Positions 52,528 through 62,534 of a DNA stretch of 64,000 bases are shown here, piece after piece. The notes below the pieces were generated by a model that saw nothing but the letters and a program-made list of their open reading frames with translations, did no database searches and was not told the origin of the DNA. How positions within the stretch are numbered: the first letter of the stretch is position 1; the number at the start of each line of letters is the position of its first letter. The stretch is from Phymatolithon calcareum (lineage: Eukaryota > Rhodophyta > Florideophyceae > Hapalidiales). Location of the stretch: assembly GCA_977006965.1 (NCBI GenBank), contig OZ345378.1:992001-1056000 (forward strand), read 5' to 3'. Made by a program: the position numbers and the translations under genes.

Positions 52528-53720
52528 GCTGCTCCGTTTCCCACTACGTGCCCCAGTAACCAAAGCAACTTTATTCTAAGACTGGGAACGCAGCAGTACA
52601 TAAGAATCTTTTTCGTTGCATAGTCAACAAAAGAAAATTTTGCACGAGATGAAGCTCTGAGAAATGTAATGCATATTGCCTAAGCATGTGGCCTGCGCAC
52701 TTGTTCTAGTGTAACAGAAGGGATTCATGCTCGGGCTTACAACGAAGGTCATGTTTACAAGACCGTTTACATAAGCAATAAGCTGTTCACCGTGACCTGG
52801 TCCATACCAAGAATCACGTAAATTCAAAAATGCAGTGCATGGGCACTGTTTCCGAAGCAGTCTCTCGCGGTCCCCTGTATGGATTATGATAGCCTGTGGG
52901 AGAGTCTCCTGGTTCATAAGATAGTATGGTCTTCATGTTATAGAAAATCCGCTCATTTACATTTAGAAGCACATGCACGCGGCACGCCCCGCCCACCAAG
53001 TTCGAACAGTGTCACGAATAGCCCACTACCCTCCCGTGACATAGAAAATCAATAACCGTGCAACGCTGGTCTAATTTTGCTCTCTGTTCTCGCAAATTTT
53101 CATATTTGCGATCTCCGAGTACAAGAGAAAGGTCAGTCATTCTGCATGTAGCGTCATAAAAGTGTTTCTTATACTTTTCGTTTACTCTAATGAGATTTGA
53201 AATGTTTCCTCAATGGAAGACGTCTGTAGACAAGACATTATTGTGCGCTCTTGCTTCTGGGCATAGGGGCTTGAATTTTCTCTTTTATGCTAGAATTCTA
53301 GTATAAAAGATAACAGTCAGGTCAAAGCTCCTAAGTGCACAATCGAACCCCTATAGATCAGCAACTTATACAAGGCTCTGGTCTACATAGGAGTTCGATT
53401 TTTCACTGATGAACTCTGACTTGGTGCGTTTTCCTTGGAAGCAGTCCCAAAATTCGAACGGATATCATGATCGATGCTCTTTTAATTCCAAAGTTCTTGT
53501 TATATGGCGCGCTCTTGCTGGTCGGTAAATGAAGTTGATGTCCTTTTCCGTTCTGTTCAAATATTCTGCTCCGCAGGGTTCTGAATATCTACCAATTCGC
53601 TCTGCGCAAGCATATAACCGTTGCAAAACGGAAAAAGTGTCGGAGACGTGCCAGACTTTTTTGTCGCGTGACTCCCACGTTCTTTGTCCAGGGTGCTCTC
53701 TTGCGTCTCGGCACCTGTGA
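52528..53720. other. Unique region without a recognised gene
   Basis: It contains the right flank of B2 and AT-rich sequence. A 28-bp palindrome lies at 53282-53309 (CTTTTATGCTAG / CTAGTATAAAAG around AATT). Short ORFs at 53465-53890 (-) overlap the next gene in another frame and are not supported. Confidence 0.5.
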
Positions 53721-54224
53721 TTAGCTTCCTCTTCTTTTCTGTTTGAATATTCTGTTCTTCTGGTATCCAGGGGGATAATTGGGATATGTGGCGAAATTAA
53801 TACCACTGTCGGCCGGACTGCGGTGCAGTGGCATATGCGGAAGATCATCCTCTTCCCTAGCCCGTTTGAGACTAGAGGGTTGGTCTGCAACGAGAGAAAA
53901 TGGCCTGCGATGAGCGACCAATGCTTGATTCTCTCTTGCCGTCCGGCTTAGAGCTTGAAGTACTTTTTGAGCCGACCTCTGCGTGTCCGCAATTTGATCA
54001 TTCGTGTGCCGTGTGTGGAGAAGAGGGCGAGGTGCAGGCGGGGTGCAGAAACGAGCACGATTTTTAGGGAGGCTGAAACGGCGAGCACTTGTAGGTCGAA
54101 GACGCACTGAGGCCATCCTGGCAAGTCTCTGCATAAACGCTGGATACTCCGTCGGATCGGGCCGAACTGCAATCGGTCTTACCGGCTTCATTGTGCCCTG
54201 GACCGGGAGAGATAGAAGTGGCAT
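53721..54224 (-). CDS. Hypothetical basic protein
   Basis: The ORF encodes 167 aa from an ATG at 54224. It is rich in Arg, Pro and Ser, with short low-complexity segments (RRPFSLVADQPSSLKRAREEDD) and a basic C-terminus (KQKRRGS). No domain or signal peptide is visible, and I do not recognise a family. It is listed because it is the longest ORF in this unique stretch and starts with ATG. Chance is a real alternative. A Mutator-like element is inserted about 400 bases upstream of its start. Confidence 0.35.
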   Translation of the reverse strand: MPLLSLPVQGTMKPVRPIAVRPDPTEYPAFMQRLARMASVRLRPTSARRFSLPKNRARFCTPPAPRPLLHTRHTNDQIADTQRSAQKVLQALSRTARENQALVAHRRPFSLVADQPSSLKRAREEDDLPHMPLHRSPADSGINFATYPNYPPGYQKNRIFKQKRRGS

Positions 54225-54481
54225 GGTGTGAATGTGGCAAGAAGCTGGGCTCTCGTTGAGGTGGAGTAGGGAAAGGTGATCAGATGCTGATATCGAGTGG
54301 CAATCTTGGGTACTGAGTATGTGTTTGGCAGTTTTCTGAGCGCAGGGGATGCAATTAAGTAGTCAAATATTGAACTTGTGTTTTTGTCATGGCTGCGGGA
54401 GAGGGCCCAAAATTTCGCGTCAAAGGTTTAGGAAGTTTGAGACGAGCGTGGAGATCGGCTATGGCAAGTCTGAATTTAGGC

Positions 54482-54507
54482 GTGGAGGCTCATCATTGAG
54501 CCTCCAC
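54482..54507. other. Perfect 11-bp hairpin
   Basis: GTGGAGGCTCA pairs with TGAGCCTCCAC around the loop TCAT. It lies in a region with no supported gene. Confidence 0.6.
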
Positions 54508-54614
54508 ACCGAAATGCAGGTGGGCCAGAGCCGAGTCGATATCAAATGGCATTGTATTCAAATCTGCAAAGCTGCCCTGTTACTCAAATTGAGGCTTTGG
54601 GAGAAAAAATAAAT

Positions 54615-54690
54615 GAAGAAATTCGCTGCATGGACCGAAAAAGGTGGAAAAATTCGCTAAATCGGCACCCCTTGCAATAAGTACTACTCG
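54615..54690 (+). repeat. Left TIR of the MULE
   Basis: It is inverted and imperfectly repeated at about 56597-56672 (shared core ATTCGCTGCATGGACCG and ATTCGCTAAATCGGCACC), with a few mismatches. Confidence 0.85.
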
Positions 54691-54739
54691 CTATGATACA
54701 CAGAGCACTAAAGATATAAACTTATCAAAAAAATACTAT

Positions 54740-56214
54740 TTATTTCATGCGCAACTCTCTATGCTTCAGCTCCTCGTCGCAAGTAGCATCTCCGTCATCG
54801 CAGGCGGTGAGGTCAATTATCATGGACTGAGCCTCTTTGTCGATGTGTTTTCGCTTCGCCTCAACAATATTGCGGATGTTTGGCTTGGCGCATGTCTGGG
54901 AGAAGTGACCGTTGTTTCCGCACGAGGAGTCATGACGGGACCTCATTTCGCACGGGAAGTAGGGCTTCTCGCGCTTGCGGCCCAGCTTAGCGACAAGTTC
55001 AAACGGAACCAAATTATCCTGTACTAGCTGGTAACCAGTGACTGCAACAAGAATGATGATGCCCTCGTGTTGCTAGTGTCGCAGACTCAATGCTGAGATA
55101 AGTACCGGTAATCTCCCAACGATCTTCAGCTTGCCCGAACAGTCCCGTCTCAGCATTATTACCGTTCATTTGTTGACAATATTAGGTCAGCCTTGCACAC
55201 CTCCTCAAGCGAGCTAAAGTTCAAGGAAGGATGACCCGCGATTGGAAGGTCAAGACGAGAAGACAAACGTAAACATCAATTGCGTATCGGCACAAGTTTA
55301 AAGCAAATCTAACCGAAACTAAGCTCGCTGTGCAGAACACCAGACCCCCTTGTATGGCACAGCTCGCGAGACTACCTACAAGCTTGTGTTAAATTGCTAA
55401 CACCTAACGGCACGCACACTTCGCGAACCGAAACATCTCGGTCAGCGTGCAGTTCACTGTCAGCAATAGACGACAGTCTAGGTCGAACTAGTCTCGAGCT
55501 TCCCTGGTAGATGGACCCTATATAACCCAGAATAGTTCCCATCTCCATAAACTCGGCAAGTCGGAATCAAGGTCAAAGCACACAATCCCACTTCACACTG
55601 CGTCTCCCCCCGTAGCCAAGTACGCCTGGGAGGCGCCACCCGCTCAACAAGCAGTTCACGCACGCGGCCCGCACAACGCTGTGCCACCACGTGCTGGTGC
55701 TGCGAGCGAGGCACCGGGACTTCAAGTCCTGAGGTGCCGACAGTATCTACCTCGTTTGGTAGAGTTTTCTCGACAGCTAGGCCCACGTTATCAATAGCCA
55801 TGGGTCCCACACCAGATCTTGTTTCACGGGTCGAACGCGACTCGATGCTCCGCCAAGCGTCTAGAACAGTACAAAAGTGCAGCGACGACGTGGATACATG
55901 GCCGCTGGTGCTCTTCAAAGTGGCGGCAAGAGCATGTAGTGCGGTAGTCGCTGTTAACTACTACAGGGAATGGTGCCACTTGGCTGCTAACAACAAACCT
56001 CAGCATGTCACTTTCGATGACCTCCGGCTCCGCAAGCGGCTTTTCCGCTCAAAGTATTTTTCCTGGTGCTTCTTGTAGCACCAAGGCGTGAGGAACTTGC
56101 CCGTCGATGTGCCTTGCCAATAGTCGTGTTGTGGGCGATTAAGAGGTTGACAACGTCGTCAAAGTTTGCTCCAGGGCAGCCACCCACCCTTAGCACGAGC
56201 TCCATCTTCTCCAT
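54740..56214 (-). pseudogene. MULE transposase C-terminal remnant (SWIM finger, zinc knuckle)
   Basis: Three minus-strand pieces are recognisable. At 56214-56008 the segment ends in HRK-stop and is out of frame with the next. At 56006-55824 it encodes TTCSCRHFEEHQRPCIHVV, a SWIM zinc finger (C-x-C-x9-C-x-H) typical of MULE transposases just after the catalytic domain. At 55012-54740 it has SCGNNGHFSQTC, a zinc knuckle lacking the first Cys, as often found at MULE C-termini. The catalytic DDE domain is absent. The element would be mobile only if a related transposase acts on its TIRs. Confidence 0.75.
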
Positions 56215-56596
56215 GAGTTCAGACGGTTCGGGCGAGAGCGTTGTTAGTTAGCTTAGCAGTCGAATGCGACGAGGTGCAGAGTGCTTTGCGTTGCGGATTA
56301 GTAGTGTAATAATAAGGAAGCTGATTGAATATATGGGTAGTCAAGGAGCATGGGCAATTGTTACACTCAGCAGAACCCTGAAGAAGCCCACATTGACCCC
56401 CTACTGAAGAGAATGAAGTGGCGCTAGCCATTGATGTGATATTATGCAATTCTGAATAAGATAACTGACAAATCTCGATGCTAGTATAATGCGATTAAAA
56501 ACGTGCCGGCTTTCCTCAAGTTGGGACACATGGTACCTTCTCAATAAATCCTCTTAATTTCGTGTATTGATAAGCGGATTTCTAGCTGAAATCATA

Positions 56597-56672
56597 ACGA
56601 GTAGTAGTTTTTGCAAGGGTGCCGATTTAGCGAATTTTGCCACCTTTTCCGGTCCATGCAGCGAATTTCCTC
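56597..56672 (-). repeat. Right TIR of the MULE
   Basis: The inverted counterpart of 54615-54690, followed by the target duplication AAAATAAAT. Confidence 0.85.
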
Positions 56673-56926
56673 AAAAATAAATCAACATATGTGTGCGATT
56701 CCATATCAAGAGTACCTTAGACGTTTTTTGGATAATGAAAGTTATGGAAAAAATACATCAAATTTTGTAAATTATGCAAGATATGACTTTGGCTAAACTG
56801 GGAGCTCTGAATGGAGTCACGTTGCCAGATTTTAGATACGTTTTCAACTTTAATAGATACAGCTTTTCGTTTTTCACAAAAAATTCAAACAAAAATTATC
56901 ATACACGTAATGGACCACCGGTCCAT
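56673..56926. other. AT-rich sequence between the MULE and gene H, with hairpin
   Basis: No gene is present. A hairpin, AATGGACC/GGTCCATT with a 3-base loop (56909-56926), sits directly after the gene H stop codon and could be a 3' end signal. Confidence 0.5.
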
Positions 56927-57123
56927 TTAAATTCCGGAAGCGAAATAACGCTCTTCAAAACTGGGATCATGTCTGTAATAGCGATCAATAATGTTCTTTT
57001 TAAGATAGCTGTTGCGATTTCCATCATTTGCTGATGGGACATTGTGCAGATCTTCCCAATGCGAGAGACAAGTTTCTGAAGAAAGATCAGACTGAACAGA
57101 ATTCTGGACCACATCCATTGTAG
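56927..57123 (-). pseudogene. Gene H, 3' part (transposase-like C-terminus)
   Basis: A minus-strand frame begins at the F2 insertion point and encodes MDVVQNSVQS...YLKKNIIDRYYRHDPSFEERYFASGI, then stops with TAA at 56927-56929. It is the continuation of the frame at 63007. The TSD copies are GTAAG (63007) and GTAG (57120-57123), as if one base was lost after insertion. With that base back, the two parts are in one frame. The C-terminus ending in RYYR...YF resembles the tail of other transposase-like proteins of this type. Confidence 0.7.
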
Positions 57124-57595
57124 TGTTGTATGGAGGTTTTGAGGTTGATGGTTGAGATGGTTGAGATGGTTGAGGTGGTTGAGATGGTTGAGATGGTTGA
57201 GAGGGTTGAGGTGGTTGAGATGGTTGAGGTGGTTGAGATGGTTGGGTTTGTTGTGAGATGTTCCTTGGTTTATTGAGTCGGGGCATCTGATCCGGGTCTT
57301 ATATAGGCCTCAGATTGAGGTATGATAAGACTTCTGATGCTCATTGCACTACTAACTGTGATTGAATCAATCAACTAAAAGATTGAAATGTCGACTGTGA
57401 TTGATTGAATCAACAAAATGATTGAATTACTGACAATAACAAGATCAATCAATAAATTGATTGAACTGCTACATTGTCAGTAAAGATGAAAAAATATGGA
57501 TTGATTCTATCATAACAGATGAGAAATGGTTAGAGACTTATGACATTGGATAATGTGTACTGCGACAAGAGATCGAAGCAGTCACATTTCCAACA
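57124..57595 (-). repeat. 3' LTR of F2
   Basis: The 472-bp LTR is next to the PPT (CTCCCCCTCGATCG on the plus strand). It is 72-73 bp longer than the F1 LTRs because of extra 9-bp GGTTGAGAT-type units. Confidence 0.95.
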
Positions 57596-57616
57596 CTCCC
57601 CCTCGATCGAAGAAGC

Positions 57617-60600
57617 TTACGAACATGCAGGATACAATCCCATGTTTTTCGCGAACTCGGATACCTTGATTCGACTTAGTGGTTTCGTAAGTGCATCAGC
57701 GACCATGAACTCCGTCGGACAGTACTTGAATTCCACTTTCTCGGTTGCCACAGCTTCGCGAACATAGTGATATTGAATATCAATATGTTTGTTTCGTTGG
57801 GTAATTGCCTCGTTTTGAGCGGATGATATAGCGCCTTGGTTGTCCGAGAAGATGAGCATGCGAGATGGCTTGTTGACACCAAGTATGTCGGAAACCAATC
57901 GCGATAGCCAGACTGCTTCTTTCGCAGCAGCACATGCAGCAATGTATTCAGCCTCACATGACGATGTCGCGACAATGGTTTGCTTCTTGGATCGCCAGCT
58001 AATTGGTCCCCCTGCAAGTATGAAGATATATCCACTTGTCGACTTACGAGTTTCTTGACAGCCTGCCCAATCGGAGTCGCTAAACCCCACTGGCGTCAAA
58101 CTCCTGTCTTTGCCAAACAGAATCCCATGATCACGAGTTCCGGCGATGTAACGTAAAACACGCTTAACAGCCGTCCAATGGATTTGCAGTGGATTCTCAC
58201 AGAAGGAAGAGAGTTTTCCGACAGCATCCGAGATATCCGGCCGACTTCCAACCATCAGATACATGACGCTTCCAATTGCAGGGCGATACGGTACCTCAGA
58301 TGAAACAGAATCCGTGATGTCGAGTTCATGTACAGTGTTGGTTTTCTTGTAAGGCTCCATCGGCGTTGGTACCGGTTTACAATTTTCCATGTTAAACCGT
58401 TTCAAAACTGTTTCCGCGTATGCCTTTTGAGATAGGTGTAATGTTCGGAGATCACGATCTCGACGGATCTCTAATCCGAGGAATACGCTTGCGTTTCCCA
58501 GATACTTCATCTCGAATCGCCGGTTAAGCTCCCCCTTCATCCAACCAATGGCAACAGTGTCGCTGCCGGCAATGAGCAAGTCATCGACGTACAGTGCAAT
58601 AATCATAATGCTCTTAGAAGTGTGCCGAACATACAGGCACGGATCATTCGGACTGCTTGTAAATCCGAGTTCATTGATTAAGAAATCATCAATTTTCGCA
58701 TGCCATTGCCGGGGAGCTTGTTTTATCCCGTACAGTGCCTTCAACAGCTTACACACGAGGTCAGGACGCTTGGGATCACGAAATCCAGCGGGAACCTTCA
58801 TGTAAATATCTTCATCCAAGTCTCCGTGCAAGAATGCAGTGACGACATCCATTTGGACAAGTTCGAGATCATGAACTGCCACCGTGGCGAGAAGAATCCG
58901 AATTGATGTGAACTTCACGACTGGGGCATATGTTTCGCCGTAATCCACACCGTGCACCTGTCGGAACCCTTTCGCGACAATGCGAGCTTTCGGGCCAGTG
59001 TCCTTGACTTTAAACACGTATTTGCAAGGGAGAACGTTCATTCCGGATTCGCGTGGTACTAATGTCCAAGTCTTGTTGCGCATGAGAGATGAGTGTTCTT
59101 TCTCAATCGCAGGGGACCAATAGTCAACGTTGTCTTTAGACGTGGCGCTTCTGAAAGTCTGCGGAACTTCTTGAGAAGACAAAGCAGTTTCAGTTGCAAA
59201 GTTGGCGGATTCGAGAGCCAACATGGCTGTATGCGGACCAGCATTCCAGAAATCACTTGGTGGCTTTGAGACACGGGTGGATCGACGAAGTATGGGTTTT
59301 GCGATTAACTCAGGAGGTGCGTCAGCATTAGAAGTTGAGAGAGATTCTTCTTTACAGCCACTGTCCTGACCATCACCGTTGTCCTTTGGTTCGTCCACGG
59401 TACCCTCCACTGCAACGTCCTCGGCTTTCACGGCAACCTCACGGATGTTTGCATAGTTGGGTTTCTGCTCGACCTTGATGATCGCTGGAGGAATTTCGGT
59501 AGCTTCCTCGGTTTCAAATGCGTCGTGAAAGCTTTGGTCAAACCCTGCCTTTGGAAAATTGATTGGTATATCCGTTTTAGGATTCTCAGTTTCGCATGCC
59601 GATTCATCAAATATAACATCCCGAGATACGATCACCTTGCATGCATTCGGATCCCATAACTTGTATCCCTTAGATGCAAACGAGTATCCCATCATGATTG
59701 CTTCACGAGTACGAGAGTCGAGTTTCTTGACCTTCTTTTTCGGAATCACGTACCAACACTTAGCGCCAAATACGCGTAAGTGTTCCAAGTTTGGTGCGGC
59801 TCCCATCCATATGTGATGGGGGGTCGTGTTCGAAGGAAGTCCTTGCGACGTAACTCGATTTCGGACATACACAGCAGTTGAAAGTGCTTCAGCCCAGAAC
59901 TTCTTCTCGATGCCTTTGTGATGAAGCATCGAGCGCACTAAATTGAGTAAAGTGCGGTTCATGCGCTCAGCAACCCCATTCTGTTGAGGAGTGTAAGCAA
60001 CGGTGAGTTGATGGTGAATACCGTGCTCTGAAAGATATGACTTGAACTCATTTGACAAGTATTCTCCTCCGTTATCGGTCCGAATAGCTTTGAGCTTAGG
60101 TGCCGGTGAGAACTGATGTACGTTGAGGTGTTTCAGCTTTCTTCCGGTGTGTGTTTCAGCGTATTTGTGAAATTTCTGAAAGCACTCGAAGCTCTCGGAC
60201 TTCTTTCGCATGGTGAAAACTGTGGTCCATTTGGAGTTATCATCGATAAACGTGATTAAATACCGAGAGCCACCTAGTGATGGGATGTCAATTGGACCGA
60301 GAACGTCGGAATGCACGAGATCGAGAATTGCGTCCGAGCGAGAACAACTAGACTTCGGGATAAGAGCACGATGTGCTTTCCCAGCAATGCAACCTTTGCA
60401 TACATTGTCCGACGAAGACCCTGGATCGATATGCAATCTTTTTACAACCCCATGGCGTGCCATGCCGGAGATTCCAGTAGGACTGACATGCGCGAGACGC
60501 TCGTGCCATAGCTGTAGGCTGACGAGGGATGTTTCCTTGGACATGGGTTTGTTCTCCGGACGATCTAGAGTGTATAGATCTTTGCGGAGAGTACCTTGGG

Positions 60601-61786
60601 CGATAATCTCATCATGTGCTTTGATGTAGCACCGTTTGCTTTTGAATAAGATCCCATACCCATACACGTCCAGTTTAGAAACGGAAAGGAGCGAATAACC
60701 AAAGTCCGGAATATGAAGAACGTTTTGGAGCATACACTGAGACTGTTTTCCGTTGATGCTGAGTGTCACGATTGCATCGCCCTTTCCTGCTATGGTTGCA
60801 GTTGCTCTAGTTCCCATTTCGACTGTCGACCTCATTTCCGTGTATGAGACAAAGATTGAACGATCGAATGTCATGTGGGATGTGCCTCCGGAGTCGATAA
60901 TCCATGACGTGGACTTTTCGGGAATGTTTGAGTTTCGAACCTTTGCCATTAAGCAAACGTAGTCAGAATCAGACATGACACGAATAGATTCTGTTTCACC
61001 AGCAACTAAGGCAGTCGGTTTGTCCTTCTTTCCTTTTCGACCCGGATGTTTGTATCCCGGTGGTGCAAGGTGTGGAAACTTGACCCAACACCTGAGAGAA
61101 GGATGTCCAGCTCGATTGCAGTGATCGCAATGGTCGTAGGCGTATGAACCATTTTGAGTTGCACTTATAAGAGCCGTGGACTCAGACTTCTCCGTCGAGG
61201 CTTCGAGGCGCATAGTCATTCGTTGCTCCTCTTGTAGAAGTCGACTCTTCACAAACTCGAGAGAGAATGTCTCGTCCTCGTTCCCAAGTGCGTCTAAGGT
61301 ACTGATGAGACTGTCATAACGATCCGGAAGACCATTCAAGACAGCCATTGCCATTTCCTTGTCGTCGATGTCAACACCCATTGATTTGAGTGTGGATGCG
61401 AGCTGACGAATTCGGTTGGTGTATGGCAGTATCTTTTCGCCCTCGAGCATTGTGGCGGTATAGAACTTGCGACGAGCGGCGAGTTTGTTAAGAAGCGTAT
61501 GGCGTTCGAATATGTTGAGAATCGCCTGCCACATTTCTTTCGCCGTTTCGACACCTCGAACATGTTCGAGATGTGCATTGGAAAGGGATAGACCAATAAT
61601 TGCTTTAGCCTTATTGTCATGTCGACGCCAGACTTTGAACTCGTCTGTGTCCCTTGCCGGAGGGCTTACCTCGATGTACTCATCGAGCTCGCGTAATGAT
61701 AGTACTAGCTGAATTTTCTGTTTCCAAGCGTGGAAATTGGTCTCGGTGAGTTTTTCGACCTTCAGCGTTCCTTGCGAGTTGTCCAT
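57617..61786 (-). CDS. Intact copia Gag-Pol polyprotein (F2)
   Basis: The ORF has 1,389 aa from MDNSQGTLKV, and the frame is open 18 codons further upstream without an ATG. Domains: Gag 1-215; zinc knuckle C220, C223, H228, C233; aspartic protease D298-S-G; integrase zinc-binding H428, H433, C463, C466; integrase core D494, D571, E607 (D-35-E); linker 720-900; RT with motif A MDVVTAFLHGD at 979-989 and YVDD at 1066-1069; RNase H from about 1240 with SDSDWAG, EAEY, SDNQGA and HIDIQYHYVRE. There is no stop or frameshift, and no sign of a gag-pol frameshift site. It is the best candidate in the window for an autonomous, possibly active copy and a source of proteins for defective ones. Confidence 0.95.
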   Translation of the reverse strand: MDNSQGTLKVEKLTETNFHAWKQKIQLVLSLRELDEYIEVSPPARDTDEFKVWRRHDNKAKAIIGLSLSNAHLEHVRGVETAKEMWQAILNIFERHTLLNKLAARRKFYTATMLEGEKILPYTNRIRQLASTLKSMGVDIDDKEMAMAVLNGLPDRYDSLISTLDALGNEDETFSLEFVKSRLLQEEQRMTMRLEASTEKSESTALISATQNGSYAYDHCDHCNRAGHPSLRCWVKFPHLAPPGYKHPGRKGKKDKPTALVAGETESIRVMSDSDYVCLMAKVRNSNIPEKSTSWIIDSGGTSHMTFDRSIFVSYTEMRSTVEMGTRATATIAGKGDAIVTLSINGKQSQCMLQNVLHIPDFGYSLLSVSKLDVYGYGILFKSKRCYIKAHDEIIAQGTLRKDLYTLDRPENKPMSKETSLVSLQLWHERLAHVSPTGISGMARHGVVKRLHIDPGSSSDNVCKGCIAGKAHRALIPKSSCSRSDAILDLVHSDVLGPIDIPSLGGSRYLITFIDDNSKWTTVFTMRKKSESFECFQKFHKYAETHTGRKLKHLNVHQFSPAPKLKAIRTDNGGEYLSNEFKSYLSEHGIHHQLTVAYTPQQNGVAERMNRTLLNLVRSMLHHKGIEKKFWAEALSTAVYVRNRVTSQGLPSNTTPHHIWMGAAPNLEHLRVFGAKCWYVIPKKKVKKLDSRTREAIMMGYSFASKGYKLWDPNACKVIVSRDVIFDESACETENPKTDIPINFPKAGFDQSFHDAFETEEATEIPPAIIKVEQKPNYANIREVAVKAEDVAVEGTVDEPKDNGDGQDSGCKEESLSTSNADAPPELIAKPILRRSTRVSKPPSDFWNAGPHTAMLALESANFATETALSSQEVPQTFRSATSKDNVDYWSPAIEKEHSSLMRNKTWTLVPRESGMNVLPCKYVFKVKDTGPKARIVAKGFRQVHGVDYGETYAPVVKFTSIRILLATVAVHDLELVQMDVVTAFLHGDLDEDIYMKVPAGFRDPKRPDLVCKLLKALYGIKQAPRQWHAKIDDFLINELGFTSSPNDPCLYVRHTSKSIMIIALYVDDLLIAGSDTVAIGWMKGELNRRFEMKYLGNASVFLGLEIRRDRDLRTLHLSQKAYAETVLKRFNMENCKPVPTPMEPYKKTNTVHELDITDSVSSEVPYRPAIGSVMYLMVGSRPDISDAVGKLSSFCENPLQIHWTAVKRVLRYIAGTRDHGILFGKDRSLTPVGFSDSDWAGCQETRKSTSGYIFILAGGPISWRSKKQTIVATSSCEAEYIAACAAAKEAVWLSRLVSDILGVNKPSRMLIFSDNQGAISSAQNEAITQRNKHIDIQYHYVREAVATEKVEFKYCPTEFMVADALTKPLSRIKVSEFAKNMGLYPACS

Positions 61787-62534
61787 AGTTTGGACTGGGG
61801 GTTCTTGAAATCTTGTCGAAGATCCGTTCGGGGAGTCCACTGCGAGTTAACAGAAGTTAACTATCAAGGCAATCTATCCCTTATAGGAAATTCGCGTCGA
61901 GCCAGTGTGATCCGGAGCTTGATCTGGGGATGGCTCTAGGCCGTATACCTCTTGAAGATAGGGCTGGCTCTAGGCCGTTTACCTCTTGTGGCGTTTTGGT
62001 ACACCTGAACCTGCAGCCGACAACACGCACTGCAAGACGTATCCGTCAATTCCAATGTCCTAAATTCAAATGTTGATGTTGGCACACCCCACCGAGCAAG
62101 TACTTCGTGAGGCTATAATTGCGACCTTTTCCTTGAAGATGAGTATACGGGGCCTACTGACCACGCGCTGTGCGTGGCAGACTGTCTTTCAAATCGGTAA
62201 ACCGTACTCCAACAAGTCTTTCAGATTCTCTTCCAATCACACAACAGAATTCTGCAGAGCCGAGATGCGTCCAGGTGGATACTCGGAAGACTACTCGATT
62301 TCTCAAGCGTATATCCCTTTCACCACGTAGCAGAGCACGGATGTTGTCAGACTGTTTCGTAGATTATACTCTGTGCAGAGTCGATTTAGGGTGGCCGATG
62401 GATGGCGCAGATACCACAGGGTTTTAAACCTTTTGATGACTAAAATTGGTTGAGAATGAATTACCGAGAGGGAAGGAGGACCCCTCGGTAAGGTGATAGC
62501 GCTGGTTGATTACGCGTTATCTGGGCCCATAACC
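61787..62534 (-). other. Leader of F2 with PBS at 62521-62534
   Basis: The roughly 750-base leader has the PBS GGTTATGGGCCCAG next to the LTR and one copy of the shared 43-bp motif near 61995-62040. The opposite strand has an 86-codon ORF at 62070-62330, also open in F1 (35885-36145). Confidence 0.75.

Larger units (their letters stand above)
54615..56672. mobile_element. Mutator-like (MULE) element, internally deleted
   Basis: The 2,058-bp element has long TIRs (about 70 bp, outer ends GAAGAAATTCGCTGC and GAGGAAATTCGCTGC). It is flanked by AAAATAAAT on both sides (54606-54614 and 56674-56682, possibly 10 bp with one more A), the 9-bp TSD expected of MULEs. It contains only remnants of the transposase C-terminus on the minus strand. 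Confidence 0.88.

Noticed and set aside
61787-61840. Extra N-terminal residues before MDNSQG in the gag ORFs
   Set aside because: The upstream open frame begins without ATG and its sequence is not conserved between families, while MDNSQGTLKV is.
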